DNA of 64,000 nucleotides from Acanthosepion lycidas (Eukaryota > Mollusca > Cephalopoda > Sepiida > Sepiidae). The notes beneath the pieces were generated by a model. That model worked only from the letters and a program-made list of their open reading frames with translations, was not told the origin of the DNA and made no database searches. Location of the stretch: positions 88,376,581 to 88,440,580 of the forward strand of contig OZ010595.1 of assembly GCA_963932145.1 (NCBI GenBank), given 5' to 3'. A program made the translations under genes and the position numbers. Below, in pieces: positions 1-10,913 of the stretch (the stretch's first letter is position 1; the number at the start of each line of letters is the position of its first letter).

Positions 1-123
1 TGCTTTAATAATTAGTTGTGCTTAGTTTAAATTTTGAAACTTATATAAATGTAGGTAGGAATGGTTCATATGCAATATAGGCTAACAATTTAACTAAAAA
101 AATGAAAATAAATACAATGTATC
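1..123 (-). repeat. AT-rich dispersed repeat R-A, left flank of the Ty3 insertion
   Basis: Read on the minus strand, this stretch and 5325-5585 together match 17750-18130 on the plus strand. The Ty3-type element inserted into this repeat. I see no coding potential in it. The relationship is by visual alignment, with scattered mismatches and small indels. Confidence 0.7.
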
Positions 124-486
124 TGTTATGGGGTCCACCCCTTTTTCATATAAGTGGACTCTACCAAGTGTACCTGGACTGCTGCTGTTAAATACCCAGA
201 GTTACTATGGCAGTAGCAGTCGTAGTCGGCAGTCGGAGAGTGTGAGAATATACGAACGGAGATAGTGTGAGATAACCTCTTGTAGATGTCAGTTAGAAGC
301 ACGTAGACTCTAAGGAAGTCTTACTTCGAGACTGTATATATCTATCTGTATTTGCTACTAACCACGTTCCTGGACTTACTAACAGTATTACTCTTTGTAT
401 GATTCTGTAAATACATTTTATTTCTTTTATTTAATTATTGCGTTCGTCATTGCTTGGAGACCGAATTCATCTCGGAATCCACAACA
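124..486 (+). repeat. 5' LTR of the Ty3-type element
   Basis: This 363-bp LTR is highly similar to 4924-5319. It starts with TG and ends with CA. Compared with the 3' LTR it lacks about 33 bp in the GTCGTAGTCGG-rich segment near 205-235, which looks like a short direct-repeat contraction. The internal region begins at 487; I could not assign the primer tRNA from the following ACTTGGCGG. Confidence 0.9.
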
Positions 487-676
487 ACTTGGCGGACAAG
501 GATTCGAAAATCACACGGGGAAAGAAAAAAAACTTTTCGTACGCCTAACCAACAAACAACTTGGCGAACATACGCGGAAAACTAATCAACAAAAGAAAAA
601 TCCTTTCCTCGTCGTTACCACAACAAATTAGCGACAAACAATTTCGAGGAGTAAAAATACATAAAATTGAGTTATC

Positions 677-1855
677 ATGGAAGATTTTAAAAATATGTTG
701 GTAGAACTGATAAAATACCAAAATGATCAACAGTTAAAGCTACAAGAAAAATGGCAAAAGTAATTATTACAAACGCAAAAGGAAAATCAAGATAGACAGA
801 GCTCCAGGAACTAATATTGAAAGTAGCGGGCAACAAGCAATTAGATATGGAAAAAGAAGCAACATTTTCGCAAGACGCAGTGTGGAATACCATAGAGATT
901 TTCAAATATTCTCTAGATGAGGACAAAAATTTTGGAAATTACTTCAGAATATATGAAGACATATTTAACATAGACTGTCAAAATTGGACAAAAGCAAAAA
1001 AGCTACGTCTATTGCTTAGAAAATTAGGAACTAAAGAATATACAAAGTTCGTGGATTATATCTTGCCAAAAAAGACGAACGAATTAAAATTTGACGAAGC
1101 AGTGACATGTCTTAAAGAACTCTTCAGCCCCAAAACATCACTCTTCCATCGGAGGTGGAAATGCCTTAACCTGGTAAAGGGCGATAATGAGGATTATTCC
1201 ACGTTTGCCGCAATCGTAAATAAACATTGTGACGACTTCAAACTAGCGGAATTAACATAGGACAATTTTAAATGTCTCATCTTTGTTCAAGGGCTAGTTT
1301 CTACAAAAGATAGCGAAATGCGTAGAAGAATGCTTGTAAAATTACAAAATGAACCGGGTATAACATTACAGCAATTATCGGAAGATTGCCAGAGATGTTT
1401 AAGCATAAAGAAAGACGCAGAGGACATTGAAGAATCAGCTGTTTCTCATATACGTAAGTTAAACAAAAGTCTACGTTCTTCACCCTCCCCGGAAAGAAAA
1501 CTAAAAATTTACGACAATAAAAAAAGATTCTCACCCTCCCCGGAAAGAAAAATAAAATTTTATGATAAGAGAAAAAGTATTAGGTTGTTGCAAAAATAAT
1601 ATCGTTTTTTGAGGTTAAAAAGTACGTCAAAAAACGATATTATTTTTACACCAACCTAATACAACATAGAGGATAAATTATAACGAATATCGAAACAAAT
1701 ATAAGCCCCCTCCATCAGCATGTTATCGATGTGGAGGATTACATTGGAACAAGGATTATCGCTTCAGATATAAAAACTGTCATGAATGTGGAAAAAAAGG
1801 CCACAAGGCATCGCAATGTAGAAATAGAAAAGATACTAATAGAATAAGAGCTACA
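677..1855 (+). pseudogene. Ty3-type gag (capsid/nucleocapsid) pseudogene
   Basis: An ATG at 677 opens a short reading frame that stops near 760. The main gag-like segment continues in another frame from about 817, is broken by a stop at 1258-1260 (LAELT then stop) and resumes to about 1579, where a MITE cuts it. Beyond the MITE two nucleocapsid knuckles follow at 1721-1819. The first (CYRCGG then H) has Tyr where the last Cys should be; the second (CHECGKKGHKASQC) is a full CX2CX4HX4C. The capsid region shows the usual helix-rich, charged composition but no diagnostic motif I can name. The protein would coat the element RNA in cytoplasmic particles. It is certainly non-functional here. Confidence 0.75.
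1580..1659. mobile_element. MADE1-like palindromic mariner MITE, copy 1 (80 bp)
   Basis: The element begins TTAGGTTGTTGCAAAA and ends with the inverted complement TACACCAACCTAA, flanked by TA at 1578-1579 and 1660-1661. It is nearly a perfect palindrome. Its 80-bp length and its ends resemble the human MADE1 element, a non-autonomous derivative of the Hsmar1 mariner. It sits in the gag region and adds 82 bp including the duplicated TA. Three longer relatives lie at 12868, 36008 and 57463. Confidence 0.9.
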
Positions 1856-2060
1856 AGGATGAATAATGATGACAACACCAATGTAAGGAAATATGTAGAA
1901 CTGGAAATTTTAAACAAAAAGATTAAATTACAACTGGATTCGGGTTCCGACCTCACAATAATCAACTTACAGACATGGAAAAAAACTCAACAGACCTACC
2001 ATGTTACACACTCAAAAACTTGCCAAATCGGTTACAGGCAAACGAATAAAATTTGAGGGA
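1856..2060 (+). pseudogene. Ty3-type aspartic protease segment, frameshifted
   Basis: The segment continues in the frame of the nucleocapsid knuckles and contains LQLDSGSDLTII, the D-S/T-G type active site of a retropepsin. The frame ends at 2054-2056, while the protein continues in the next frame from about 2000 (GKRIKFEGEI, then NLVGIDWM). A single-base indel between about 1990 and 2050 explains this. The enzyme would cut the Gag-Pol polyprotein in the particle. The start is not a real initiation site because this is an internal polyprotein domain. Confidence 0.75.
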
Positions 2061-3619
2061 GAAATAATAGTGAATGTTAAATTTCACGGCAAAACAAAAA
2101 AACTTAAGATATACGTCATGAAAGATACTGAAAATTTAGTAGGTATCGACTGGATGCAGAAATTCAACGTTTGGGACCTACCTATCAACTCGTTTTGCAA
2201 AATTTTGGCGGTTGACCCATCCGATAATATAAAATTAAAGGTTGAATTATACAAGCAATTTCCTGAGGTATTTTCAAGCGGGTTGGGACGATGCAACAAA
2301 TTTAAGGCCAAAATAGAATTAAAAGAAAACGTCCAACCAATTTTTAAAAAGAAGCGAAATGTACCGTTTGCTACTATAGAAAAAATAGACAAACAATTGG
2401 AGAGACTTGAACAAACTGGAATTCTATCTAAAACAGAGTTTAGTGAGCGGGCTGCGCCGGTGGTTTACGTAAAAAAGAAGTCAGGAGAAATTCGCGTATG
2501 CGCAGATTTTTCGACGGGACTCAACAAAGCAATAAAGGACCACCATTACCCACTACCGAGCCCAGAGGAGGTATTTACAAAACTCAACGGCGGTAACATA
2601 TTTTCAAAAATAGATCTTAGTGAGGCTTATCTACAAATCCCAGTACAAGAAGAGAGTACGAAAATCCTTTGCATTAATACACACAAAGGGTTGTACAAGT
2701 TCAACAGACTACCATTCGGAATAAAAGTCGCACCTGCAATTTTTCAGCAAACGATGGACACAATGCTCACGGGCCAGAATTTCACGACCGCTTATCTGGA
2801 TGATATTCTAATTAAGAGCGACAATGTTGAAGAGAACACATCACGCATAAAAGAAGTTTTTAGAAGACTTCAGGACTTCGGCTTCAAAGTAAAAGGAGAA
2901 AAGTGTGATTTCTTTCTAAATGAAATTAAATATTTAGGTCAGATAATAAATGAAAATGGCAGGAAACCGGACCCGGAGAGAGAATCGGCAATTAAAAATA
3001 TGCCGGAACCAAAAAATATTGCAGAACTGCAAAGTTTCATGGGCCTAGCTAACAACTATGGCAAATTTATTGATAATATGCATAAACTGAGGGCTCCATT
3101 AAATGAGTTACTAAAAAAGGAGCATAATTGGAATTGGACAGAGGACTGTAAAAAAGCGTTCAAGGAAATAATACAAAAATTAACTTCTCAGTTAACACTG
3201 ACAGATTTTGATCCCGAACTCGAAATCATTATTGCAAGTGACGCGAGCTCACATGTGGTAGGTGCGTGTATTTTACACCAGATGCCGAACGGTACAAACA
3301 AACCCGTTGCACACGCATCTAGATAATTATTACCGTCGGAAAGAAACTATTCACAGATCGAAAAGAAGGCATTAGGCATCATTTTTGCAGTAACTCGTTT
3401 TCATAGATATATTTATGGGAGAGAGTTCACACTCCAAACGGACCACAAACCACTTCTTACGATTTTTGGTTAAAAAAAAGCCTACCAGTCTACACAGCGA
3501 ACAGACTTTTAAGATGGGGAACTGTGTTACTGAACTATAATTTTAAACTGGAATTTTTACCATCAAAGAAAATAGGACACACTGACGGACTATCGCGATT
3601 AATACCTGCGAACCGTTAG
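2001..3619 (+). pseudogene. Ty3-type reverse transcriptase and RNase H, broken
   Basis: The long open segment 2001-3326 carries RT motifs in order: IRVCADFSTGLN, SKIDLSEAYLQIPV, the FNRLPFGIKVAPAIFQ block and the catalytic YLDDIL near 2796. The connection region follows (FMGLANNYGKFI), then the start of RNase H (IIASDASSHVVGACI). A stop lies at 3324-3326. RNase H resumes in the same frame ([23 protein letters not shown]), stops again at 3471, and its tail is in a third frame (LLRWGTVLLNYNF) to 3619. The enzyme would copy element RNA into DNA. Two in-frame stops and at least two single-base shifts, one in an A run at 3472-3480, disable it. Confidence 0.9.
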
Positions 3620-4892
3620 AGTCGGTAATTGCCGCATTACAAGCGGAAGACGAAATCATTAAGGTACTATGCAATACAATAAAGGAACTACCTGTAACGC
3701 TGCTAGAGATAAGACGAGAAGCAGAAAGAGACGAGTTTATACAAGAGACCAAGAAAAAATAGAAGAGAAAGTGAAGAATTTAGCAGACAGTTTCTCAATC
3801 TGTGACAACATATTGTTGTACAACGAGAAAGTAGTAATACCAAAGTCACTACGAAGAAGGATCTTAAAAGATTTTCACTTGGGACATCCCGGAAAAAACC
3901 GGATGAAAGCACTCATGAGAAGTTTTGTATACTGGTCGAACATGGACGATGATATCACACAAATGGTGGAAAATTGCAAAGGCTGTGCTGCTGCGGCGAA
4001 GGCACCACCCTCTATACAAAGGCCATGGCCTAAAGTAGACAGACCATGGTCCAGAATACACGTGGATTATGCAGGACCCATTGAAGGTTACTATTATCTA
4101 ATAACAATAGATAGTTTTAGTAAATGGTCAGAAGTTGCTAGATTTAAACACCGAACAACGGAAAACACCATAAATTGTTTAATCGAACTATTCGCGAGAT
4201 TTGGTGTCGCGGGTTGCGTGGTAAGCGATAACGGCACACAGTTTACCTCCAGTGATTTTAAGGAATTTTGCAAGACGTACCAAGTAAAACATATTAAGAT
4301 AGCGCCATACCACATGAGGTATAACGGACAAGCCGAGAGATTTGTCGACACATTGAAAAGAGCACTAAAAAAAGATGAGGACGTACCGACGACAAAAGCT
4401 ATACAGCAATTTCTACAAGTATATAGGATAACATCCAACGCAAACACGCCATCGGGTCTTTCTCCAGCAGAATTGATGTTTGCGCGGAAAATAAGGTCGG
4501 TGTTTGACAAATTATTGCCAAGCAAGGGCAAAAATCAATATACGCCGATGGTGCCAAAGAGATCATTCAAACCTGGAGAACTGGTTTATTTCAAAAATTT
4601 TAGAAACAATATGGCTTACTGGGAGCCTGGCACAGTAATCAATAGAATCGGGAATCTAATGTACACCAGAAAAGGCGAAAAGTTTTCACACAGAAGACAT
4701 ATCGACCAGCTACACAAAAGACGAATTGAGGAGCCAAGTTCGTCAACCGCAGAAGATGACGATGCTATGGATACAATCTTTGAAGCGTTTGAGATACAAA
4801 GACCGCAGGAAAATACAGTAATGAGAAGTTCAAACAGGAAAAGAAAATTCCTCGAACCCCTGATCATCAACCACAAGAGACAAAAATATTAA
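3610..4892 (+). pseudogene. Ty3-type integrase, largely open
   Basis: After a short N-terminal part in a shifted frame (shift in the A run near 3750), an open frame runs to 4892. It has the HHCC zinc finger (HLGHPGKN then CKGC), and the catalytic D, D, E residues in HVDYAG, VVSDNGTQFTS and NGQAERFV. A C-terminal basic domain follows (FKPGELVYFK and HRRHIDQLHKRR). The protein would insert element cDNA into the genome with a 5-bp duplication, which agrees with the GTATC duplication. No further open frame lies between its stop and the 3' LTR, so no env is present. Confidence 0.9.
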
Positions 4893-4923
4893 CTCGCCCC
4901 AAAAAGGGATCTAAGGAGGGGGG

Positions 4924-5319
4924 TAGTATGGGATCCACCCCTTTTTTTATATAAGTGGACTCTACCAAGTGTACCTGGACTGCTGCCGTTAAATACCCAG
5001 AGTTACAGTTAGTGAGGGTTGTCGTATGGCAGTAGCAGTTGTAGTCGGTGGTCGGTAGTCGACAGTCGGAGAGTGTGGGAATATACGAACGGAGATAGGG
5101 TGAGGTAACCTCTTGTAGAAATCAGTTACAAGCACGTAGACTCTAAGAAAGTCCTACTTCGAGACTATATATATCTATCTGTATTTGCTACTAACCACGT
5201 TCCTGGACTTACTAACAGTATTACTCTTTGTATGATTGTGTAAATACATTTTAATTCTTATATTTAATTATTGCGTTTGTCATTCCTTGGAGACCGAATT
5301 CATCTCGGAATCCACAACA
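4924..5319 (+). repeat. 3' LTR of the Ty3-type element
   Basis: This 396-bp copy of the LTR is preceded by the run AAGGAGGGGGG, the expected polypurine tract. It is longer than the 5' LTR by a GGTTGTCGTATGGCAG-type repeat. The two LTRs differ by scattered substitutions and this indel, so the insertion is not recent. Confidence 0.9.
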
Positions 5320-5324
5320 GTATC

Positions 5325-5585
5325 TAAATACAAATTAGAGACATGTCATAATATATCATTCACTCTTAAATAGATCAACAAAGTTTTGCAGTAATTTTTA
5401 ACATCAACTTGAGATTTTTCTTGTTAAAAAGTTAAATAATTTTAACGTATTCAACATAATGGATAAAAAATAATGAATTTTATATAATGTCTTTTTCGAG
5501 ATTTAGCATGAGCAAAATAAATTCACAGATTTGGACGAAAACAAAAACAGACCCAGAATGACGTCAAAATCCGCAAAATCTTTTT
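5325..5585 (-). repeat. AT-rich dispersed repeat R-A, right flank of the Ty3 insertion
   Basis: The reverse complement matches 17750-18005 along its length, with substitutions and small indels. It contains no coding sequence I recognise. Confidence 0.7.
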
Positions 5586-5627
5586 TTTTTTATTGTCAGC
5601 TGAGCTTAGTTTATGTTGTGGTGCGAC

Positions 5628-6195
5628 AGAGGAGGGTAAGTGCGACACCGAGATCCATAGACGTATTGGGATGGCCAAGGACGCATTCCAAAAACTGGTC
5701 AAAGTATTGCGAGACAGGAGGATTTCTTTGGTAACAAAGAAAAGAGTACTGAGCTGTTATGTGACATCTATCCTCCTTTACGGCAGGGAATGTTAGACGT
5801 TCTCCTCGAAGATGAAGAAGAGACTCGAGGCGATGGAGATGTGGTTCTACAGGAGGATGCTGAGGATATCGTGGACCGAGCGTGTGAGCACCGATCAGCT
5901 CTTAGAGAGGATGCAAACAAGGAAGAGGATTATACTTAACATCAGGAAGAGGTAGCTTAGGTTTATGTGACATGTAATGAGGAAAGAAGGCCTGGATAAT
6001 TTGATACTCACAGGTCGAATAGAGGGAAAAAAGACAAGGGAGAACAACACAGGACATAGCTAGCGGGCTTAAGTAAGGGGATGACAGAACGTTGTCTGAG
6101 GAGGTGGCAGAGGGAGGAAACTTGCTGAGAGCTGAAAGTGATTGAGAGAATTGGAGAGCCATAATCGTCTACGTCCTGAAAGAACACGGTAAATA
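5628..6195 (+). pseudogene. LINE-1a family (RTE-like) reverse transcriptase C-terminus and 3' end
   Basis: The conceptual protein has the conserved tail of a widespread animal LINE: KCDTEIHRRIGMAKDAF, RRISLVTKKRVLSCYV, KMKKRLEAMEMWFYRRML, then MRKEGLDNLILTG and a final LRPERT. Stops interrupt it (after GREC, and in the KR/LRFM region), so it is a dead, 5'-truncated copy lacking the endonuclease and RT catalytic core. The same family recurs at 18275, 51935, 52885, 54960 and 62490. A SINE follows about 20 bp downstream. RTE-like placement is from memory of the tail motif and is tentative. Confidence 0.8.
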
Positions 6196-6214
6196 AAAAA
6201 GGAAGTGATAGATA

Positions 6215-6450
6215 TCGGCTTGAAATGAGAAATCGAAGAGCCGAGTTCGAATTCTAATCGAGTTCGTTAAATTCACGCACTTGGGAAAGGTATGAATCCA
6301 TCTCTTCTCCCACTAGCTTTGGGGTAAATAGCAGGACAACCTACAGCAGAAAGAAATAGCAACCTATTGCAGGAAATTTTTGTCTAGTTGGTTATAAATC
6401 GAAAGAGACATGATCGCCTAAGCGTGCCTCACGCATGGAACTTAGCTGAC
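6215..6450 (+). mobile_element. tRNA-derived SINE family A, copy 1
   Basis: The start carries a tRNA T-arm-like B box (GTTCGAATTC near 6245). The body contains GGGAAAGGTATGAATCC, then GCAACCTATTGCAGG, and the tail has GACATGATCGCCTAAGCG and CACGCATGG. Relatives lie on the minus strand at 17185, 26770, 47295, 48465, 53590 and 63036; the 63-kb copy has the best A box and B box. It sits just after a LINE 3' end. Confidence 0.65.
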
Positions 6451-7204
6451 TGATATAATTATAGATAGAAAAAAGCAAATGTTGATATAGTGAGTATCAC
6501 AAAGTACTGCCCGGGGCCCACAATTAGGCTTGCGCCTCCCAGTCGGTGCTTTCGGGGCTAGTAAACGCCGGCTTTGTCAGAGTGTTGTCATTTTATTTTC
6601 CATCAATGTGTAGAGGAGGTCTGTCTTTCTAAATAGCTATCGTCCCGACCAACAAGCAATTTAAAAAAAAATTATGGTAGGTCATTTGTTTAGTCTTTTG
6701 AAAGTGGGTCGAGTCGAGAAAATTTCAACATTCTCATCCCTATCATTTAATGTCCAAAACTATTTTTTTTTATTACATATGCCTACATATATACATCTAC
6801 ATTCCGCGTGTCTGTGTGTGTTTGCGTGTGTAGACACGAAAATCACATTGCTGTCAACATTTTTTATTGCAGCTCTGACCTTCAAGTTCTCACCGTCGGA
6901 AGAATAAAATGTATCACGGAGTCGTAATTTCAATAAATTGCTCTTTTGTATTTGGACAGCAGCAGTGTGCTTGACTCGATATAAAAAAGAAAAAAACCTT
7001 CCTATAATAGGTGACTTCATTTTGTGTTTATCTATGTCTGTGAGAATCACTTGTATCACGCATGACATTGAACCGTAATCCTTTTGTGTCAGATAAATGG
7101 GCAAAAGTTGTACAAAAACTTTCAATGACATATGGAGTCAAACGATAATTTGATTCTAGAGAAATCCAAACACCGGCTTTTGAATATTAGGAAGTAACGG
7201 AAAA
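6451..7204. other. no recognisable gene
   Basis: Only short accidental open frames and a few short T/GT-rich runs (for example near 6760-6830) are visible. I cannot assign any function. Confidence 0.5.
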
Positions 7205-7435
7205 TAAAATATCTGCTATTTTACAATTAAAACTAAAAAGAATTATTAATGTTCGTTTTTTATTTCTCTATAATTTCTTTCTTTCTTTCATTTTTCATAG
7301 TTCTTTTTTATATCTCTGTATGTTTTCTTTTTCTTTCTTTCTTTCTTTCATAGATGTTTCTATATCATTATATATTTCATCTTTCTTTTTTCTTTCTTTC
7401 TTCCATCCTTTTTTTTCTTTCTTTCTTTCTTAAAT

Positions 7436-7486
<51 letters not shown>

Positions 7487-8160
7487 AGTCTGTGTCTTAT
7501 CTATCTATCTATCTATCTATGTCTGTCACGAATATTAGAATTTTAACGTGAAACAAAATATCTGCTATTTTACAATTAAAACTAAAACAATTATTATTGT
7601 TCTTTCTATCATTTTTCATGGCTATGTTTCTTACACTATACTATTTCTTTCTTAAATTTAGGTATTTATTTTTACTGTTCCTTCTATCTATCTACATCTT
7701 TTGTCTGAATATCATGATTTTAACGTAAAGCAATGTCTAGTATTTTACAATTAAAACTCAAAACAGTTATCATTGTTCTTTCTTTCTTTATTTATTTATT
7801 TTTCATAGTTATTTCTACATACATTCAGTATTTTCTCTTTCTTTCTTTCTTTCTTAAATTTATCTAATTATTTTTGTTATATTTCTCCTATGAATCTGCA
7901 TCTTTTTTGGATTTTGACGTAAGGCAAAATATCTGCTATTTTACAATTAGAACTGAAAACAATTATTATTGTTCATTCTTTCTTTCTTTCTTTTTTTTTT
8001 TCTTATCCTTTATTTCATTATTCCCTGTTCTTTTTTTTTGTTTTTGCTTGTTTGGTTGTTTCTGTGTTCCTTTCTCTCTATTTTCATTTATTTCATCCTT
8101 TCTCCCCATCAATCCTCTAAGATTTTTCTTTATTTCAAGCAGCATTAATTTCATTTTCCA

Positions 8161-8163
<3 letters not shown>
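7205..8163 (+). repeat. decayed tandem satellite with TTTC and TATC microsatellites
   Basis: The core TCTGCTATTTTACAATT or a close variant occurs near 7212, 7560, 7735 and 7931. Each is followed by a TTATTRTTGTTC segment and CTTT-rich and TATC-rich tracts. Spacings are about 350, 175 and 195 bp, as expected for a unit of about 175-200 bp with one unit lost or unreadable. The TATC runs at 7437-7520 are the longest. Confidence 0.7.
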
Positions 8164-8211
<48 letters not shown>

Positions 8212-9363
8212 AAGCTCTGCAAGCATTTTCCATATGTTTTCAATTAAATTTAAGTCTGGACTTCTTGCAGGCCATTCCAGAGTAGTTATATTTGCTTCAC
8301 ACATCCAATTTTTCACTGATTTGGCCACATGGATGCTGCAGTTATCTTGCTGCAAAATAAAATTACTTCCCATTTCTTTTTCTATGAGTGGTAGGGCTCT
8401 CTTTTCCAAAAGTTCTCTGTAGCTCAAGCTATTTTGACGTCCTTTTAACCACTCGAGCCACAAGTTTCCATTCGGAAATACCATACCCCAAACCATGACT
8501 CCTCCTCCTCCCATCTGTCTCTTGTTGAGAATAACAGGTTCACCTTTTCTCGACCATGTACACCACCCGTCAGGTCCATCGAACTTAAAACGTTTTTCAT
8601 CAGTAAATATCACTTTCTTGAAGTCGACATGTTTTGTAAACCATCTTTTGTCGCTTTCCAGCCTTGCCTTCTTGTGTTTTCTCGTTAGTGTAATTCTTTT
8701 CTTGATTTTAGCATACTTAAATCCAATTTTGTGTAGCTTTCTTTTTACAGTTCGAACACTGACGTCAAGTTCACACTTCTCCTTTACTTTCTTCGCTATT
8801 ACCTTTTCTCCAGATGATAACAACCTCGTAACATTCCTCTTCATTCTTCTTTCTGCTCTCTTAGAAATTGTTTTTTTTCCGTCCTCTCTTCTTCTTCCGC
8901 TCATACTCTGTACTTAGCATGTATTCAACTGTTGACTTCGGTAGCTTCATCTCAGCGGCGATCTTTCGGAAGCTGAGCCCGTCTTCTCTCTTCTTTTGGA
9001 CCAAACTGATGACTTCTTTTGAAAGCATTCTTCTTCAGGATTTTAATACGTTTTCGCAGTGAATGGTAAAGATACTCAAATGTAATGGTCAGGGTACAAT
9101 TTACCTGCAGAAAATTTGCATATTGTAGACGTTCGAAGACTAAATCATTAAAAAAAAACGGAATTTGTGTCATGTCCGAAAAATAAGTTGAAGTAAAAAT
9201 AAAGAAAACATGAAACCAAAGACAAACCCATCAATCAATGTTCATACCATTAATGAACAGTTACTGCTGAACTACCAACTCATCAACCCAAAAGCTCTCG
9301 GCAGCAAAAAAACACCTTTAAGCACACTTTTCAAAGTGTCCCAAAAATAGTGTCGGCCCCCTG
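8164..9363 (-). mobile_element. Tc1-like DNA transposon, 3' part replaced by a (TA)n tract
   Basis: On the minus strand the element starts at the TA dinucleotide 9364-9365 with CAGGGGGCCGACACTA, a Tc1-type end, then runs through a transposase. It stops abruptly at the (TA)n tract 8164-8208. No second inverted repeat is visible beyond the tract, where satellite sequence begins. Confidence 0.75.
8209..9028 (-). pseudogene. Tc1-like transposase (DD34E), frameshifted and C-terminally truncated
   Basis: The likely ATG is at 9028. The protein begins with a helix-turn-helix (LSFRKIAAEMKLPKSTV), then a basic linker (KKKRGRKK). A run of eight A residues near 8873 shifts the frame; after it the second DNA-binding part and the DDE core read openly. 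The catalytic residues lie in IFTDEKRF, LQQDNCSIH and SPDLNLIEN, with 34 residues between the second Asp and the Glu, as in Tc1. WCTWSRKGEP and GGGGVMVWG are also typical. The protein ends at AELVY where the (TA)n tract begins, losing the usual last few dozen residues. It would have cut and pasted the element at TA sites. Confidence 0.9.
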
Positions 9364-9365
9364 TA

Positions 9366-9640
9366 TGTATGAGAGTGACGGACGATTGTGAGAGGTAAAT
9401 GAAAGCTCTACAGAGGGGTAAGAGACTAGAGAAGAACAGGAACGCCTAAAAGTGAAGGTGACGATTAAAATTAACATTTTAATCATTTCTCGTCTCGGTT
9501 TTTAATTTAATTTAGGTGAGCGATTCAGTAATGAATTATGTATCAGAAAATAATTCATATTTATCTGTATCTCACTCATTTAAACAGTCTTTTAACTCTT
9601 CTTTTTAAAACTTCTCTCTGTTAAATTTTAATCCCTGGAA
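9366..9640. other. no recognisable gene
   Basis: AT-rich unique-looking sequence beyond the Tc1 end. I see no coding or repeat structure here. Confidence 0.4.
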
Positions 9641-9719
9641 TATTAGTGTTTAAGCCTTTTTATTATATTCTTACTCTGTCCTGGACATTGAGTTCTACCT
9701 GGATTCTATGCTCTTGGAA

Positions 9720-9774
<55 letters not shown>

Positions 9775-9800
9775 TATGTGTGTGTTTGTGTGTGTGTGTG

Positions 9801-9855
<55 letters not shown>
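9641..9855 (+). repeat. dispersed repeat unit ending in (TA)n, with a GT-rich interruption
   Basis: The unit near 9641-9718 (TATTAGTGTTTAAGCC, then GGACATTGAGTTCTACC) reappears inverted at 13858-13935 next to another (TA)n. The TA tracts 9721-9770 and 9808-9855 are separated by a GTGTGTGT-rich stretch. Confidence 0.7.
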
Positions 9856-9857
<2 letters not shown>

Positions 9858-9869
9858 CTTAGGCTGTCC

Positions 9870-10280
9870 GTCATTCCTGACGACGACGCTGTCCTTCCAT
9901 CTCCGTCCGTCTTCTATGGGGTGCCAAATGAGATAGAGGCCCGATCCGCGAAAGACAAGTTCTCGGGCACGGGTGTCCTGAAAACACTCCCGGTGCGGAA
10001 CTGGCAAGTTGCAGATGACGCTGGCGTCGCCTCCCCTCGAGTGCTTCCAGTCTCTCCTCTAAGTGCTCCACTCCGGCGACGGAGAGAGACCGCCAGTCGA
10101 TCCAGTCCCTTGCGAGGTTCTCTAATTGTGTCGGGTCACTGTTGCAGGAGACAAGAGCGCGCTTAAGATAGTCTCGGAATCGTTTCTTTAGGCCTCAACG
10201 TGGGTGGCTGCCGGTGTCGAGCTCCTCGAAGAATACAATTTTTTGGTGCCGATGGCTCGACCACCGCACAACATGACCAA
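9870..10280 (-). pseudogene. GC-rich LINE-like C-terminal fragment
   Basis: This block is far more GC-rich than its surroundings. On the minus strand it encodes pieces such as [17 protein letters not shown] and, in another frame, [18 protein letters not shown]. These recall the helical segment and terminal zinc-finger-like motif (CxxC...SRIGLxSHxRxH) at the end of many animal LINE proteins. One Cys appears lost and the frame is broken. The assignment rests on that resemblance only. Confidence 0.4.
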
Positions 10281-10291
10281 CTGAACGGAGA

Positions 10292-10330
<39 letters not shown>

Positions 10331-10335
<5 letters not shown>

Positions 10336-10484
10336 TAACCCGGATATAAGAGAGACTCGGATATAAGAGAGATTTTCTCTGGTCCCAAATTAGAGCCTGT
10401 GTTAATGTAAACAAAATAGAGTAACCCGAATATAAGAGACTTCTTCTCCGGTCCCGACAACTCTCTTATATCCGGGTTACGCTG
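10331..10484. mobile_element. pogo/Tigger-like MITE
   Basis: The ends are inverted repeats containing GTAACCCGGATATAAGAGAG, bounded by TA. Inside are two further copies of the motif with CCGGTCCC-type tails, like the repeated subterminal transposase-binding sites of pogo-type elements. It is about 154 bp and non-coding. The left end merges with a (TA)n tract at 10292-10332. Confidence 0.6.
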
Positions 10485-10487
10485 TAT

Positions 10488-10913
10488 ATGTTTTTTTTAA
10501 AAATGTAGTGCAGTAGGTTCCTCACACCGAAATGTTGTGGTGTCCTCCCTCTTAAGAGTCTATGTTAGACTCTTCCGCCTACTATAAATTCAGTAGGAGA
10601 GAAGGGACAGTGAACCGTGAATAGATTGAGCGCTAGTTCATTCGAGACACTCTTACTAGTCGTATAATACTCTTCTGGTGTACTTAACTATTTACTTGGT
10701 CACAACACAAAACAAGGTCAAAAGGTCATATAAATATATGTCCGCAAATAATTCATTTTTGATGTAATGAGTGTAAAGAATCTATACGGTATATAGCGCT
10801 TTATTACCATTTAGACTAGGTTACATTTTTCATTCGTGTACATTTGTGGCTATTCTGTCTTCAATGTTTAACGTGTGTAGCAGTGAGTTAACAGAAAAGT
10901 GTTTCGTTTTACA
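10488..10913. other. no recognisable gene
   Basis: The sequence has no clear repeat or coding signature. It could include the 5' end of the transposon whose coding remnant begins at 10914, but I found no matching inverted end. Confidence 0.35.

Larger units (their letters stand above)
124..5319 (+). mobile_element. Ty3-type LTR retrotransposon, structurally complete, coding region broken
   Basis: The element has two LTRs beginning near TRKTATGGG and ending in CCACAACA. The target duplication GTATC lies at 119-123 and 5320-5324. Inside, in order on the plus strand, are a gag-like region with CCHC knuckles, an aspartic protease motif, reverse transcriptase/RNase H and integrase. Protease-RT-RNase H-integrase is the Ty3 order (the Ty1/copia order has integrase before RT). 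A G-rich polypurine tract lies just before the 3' LTR (about 4913-4923). No envelope gene follows integrase. Several stops and frameshifts and one MITE insertion break the reading frames, so this copy cannot make its proteins as written. An insertion-free copy of the target sits at 18006-18010. Confidence 0.93.

Noticed and set aside
4893-4923. Envelope gene after integrase
   Set aside because: Only about 30 bases separate the integrase stop from the LTR, so there is no room for an env; the element is a retrotransposon, not an errantivirus-like copy.
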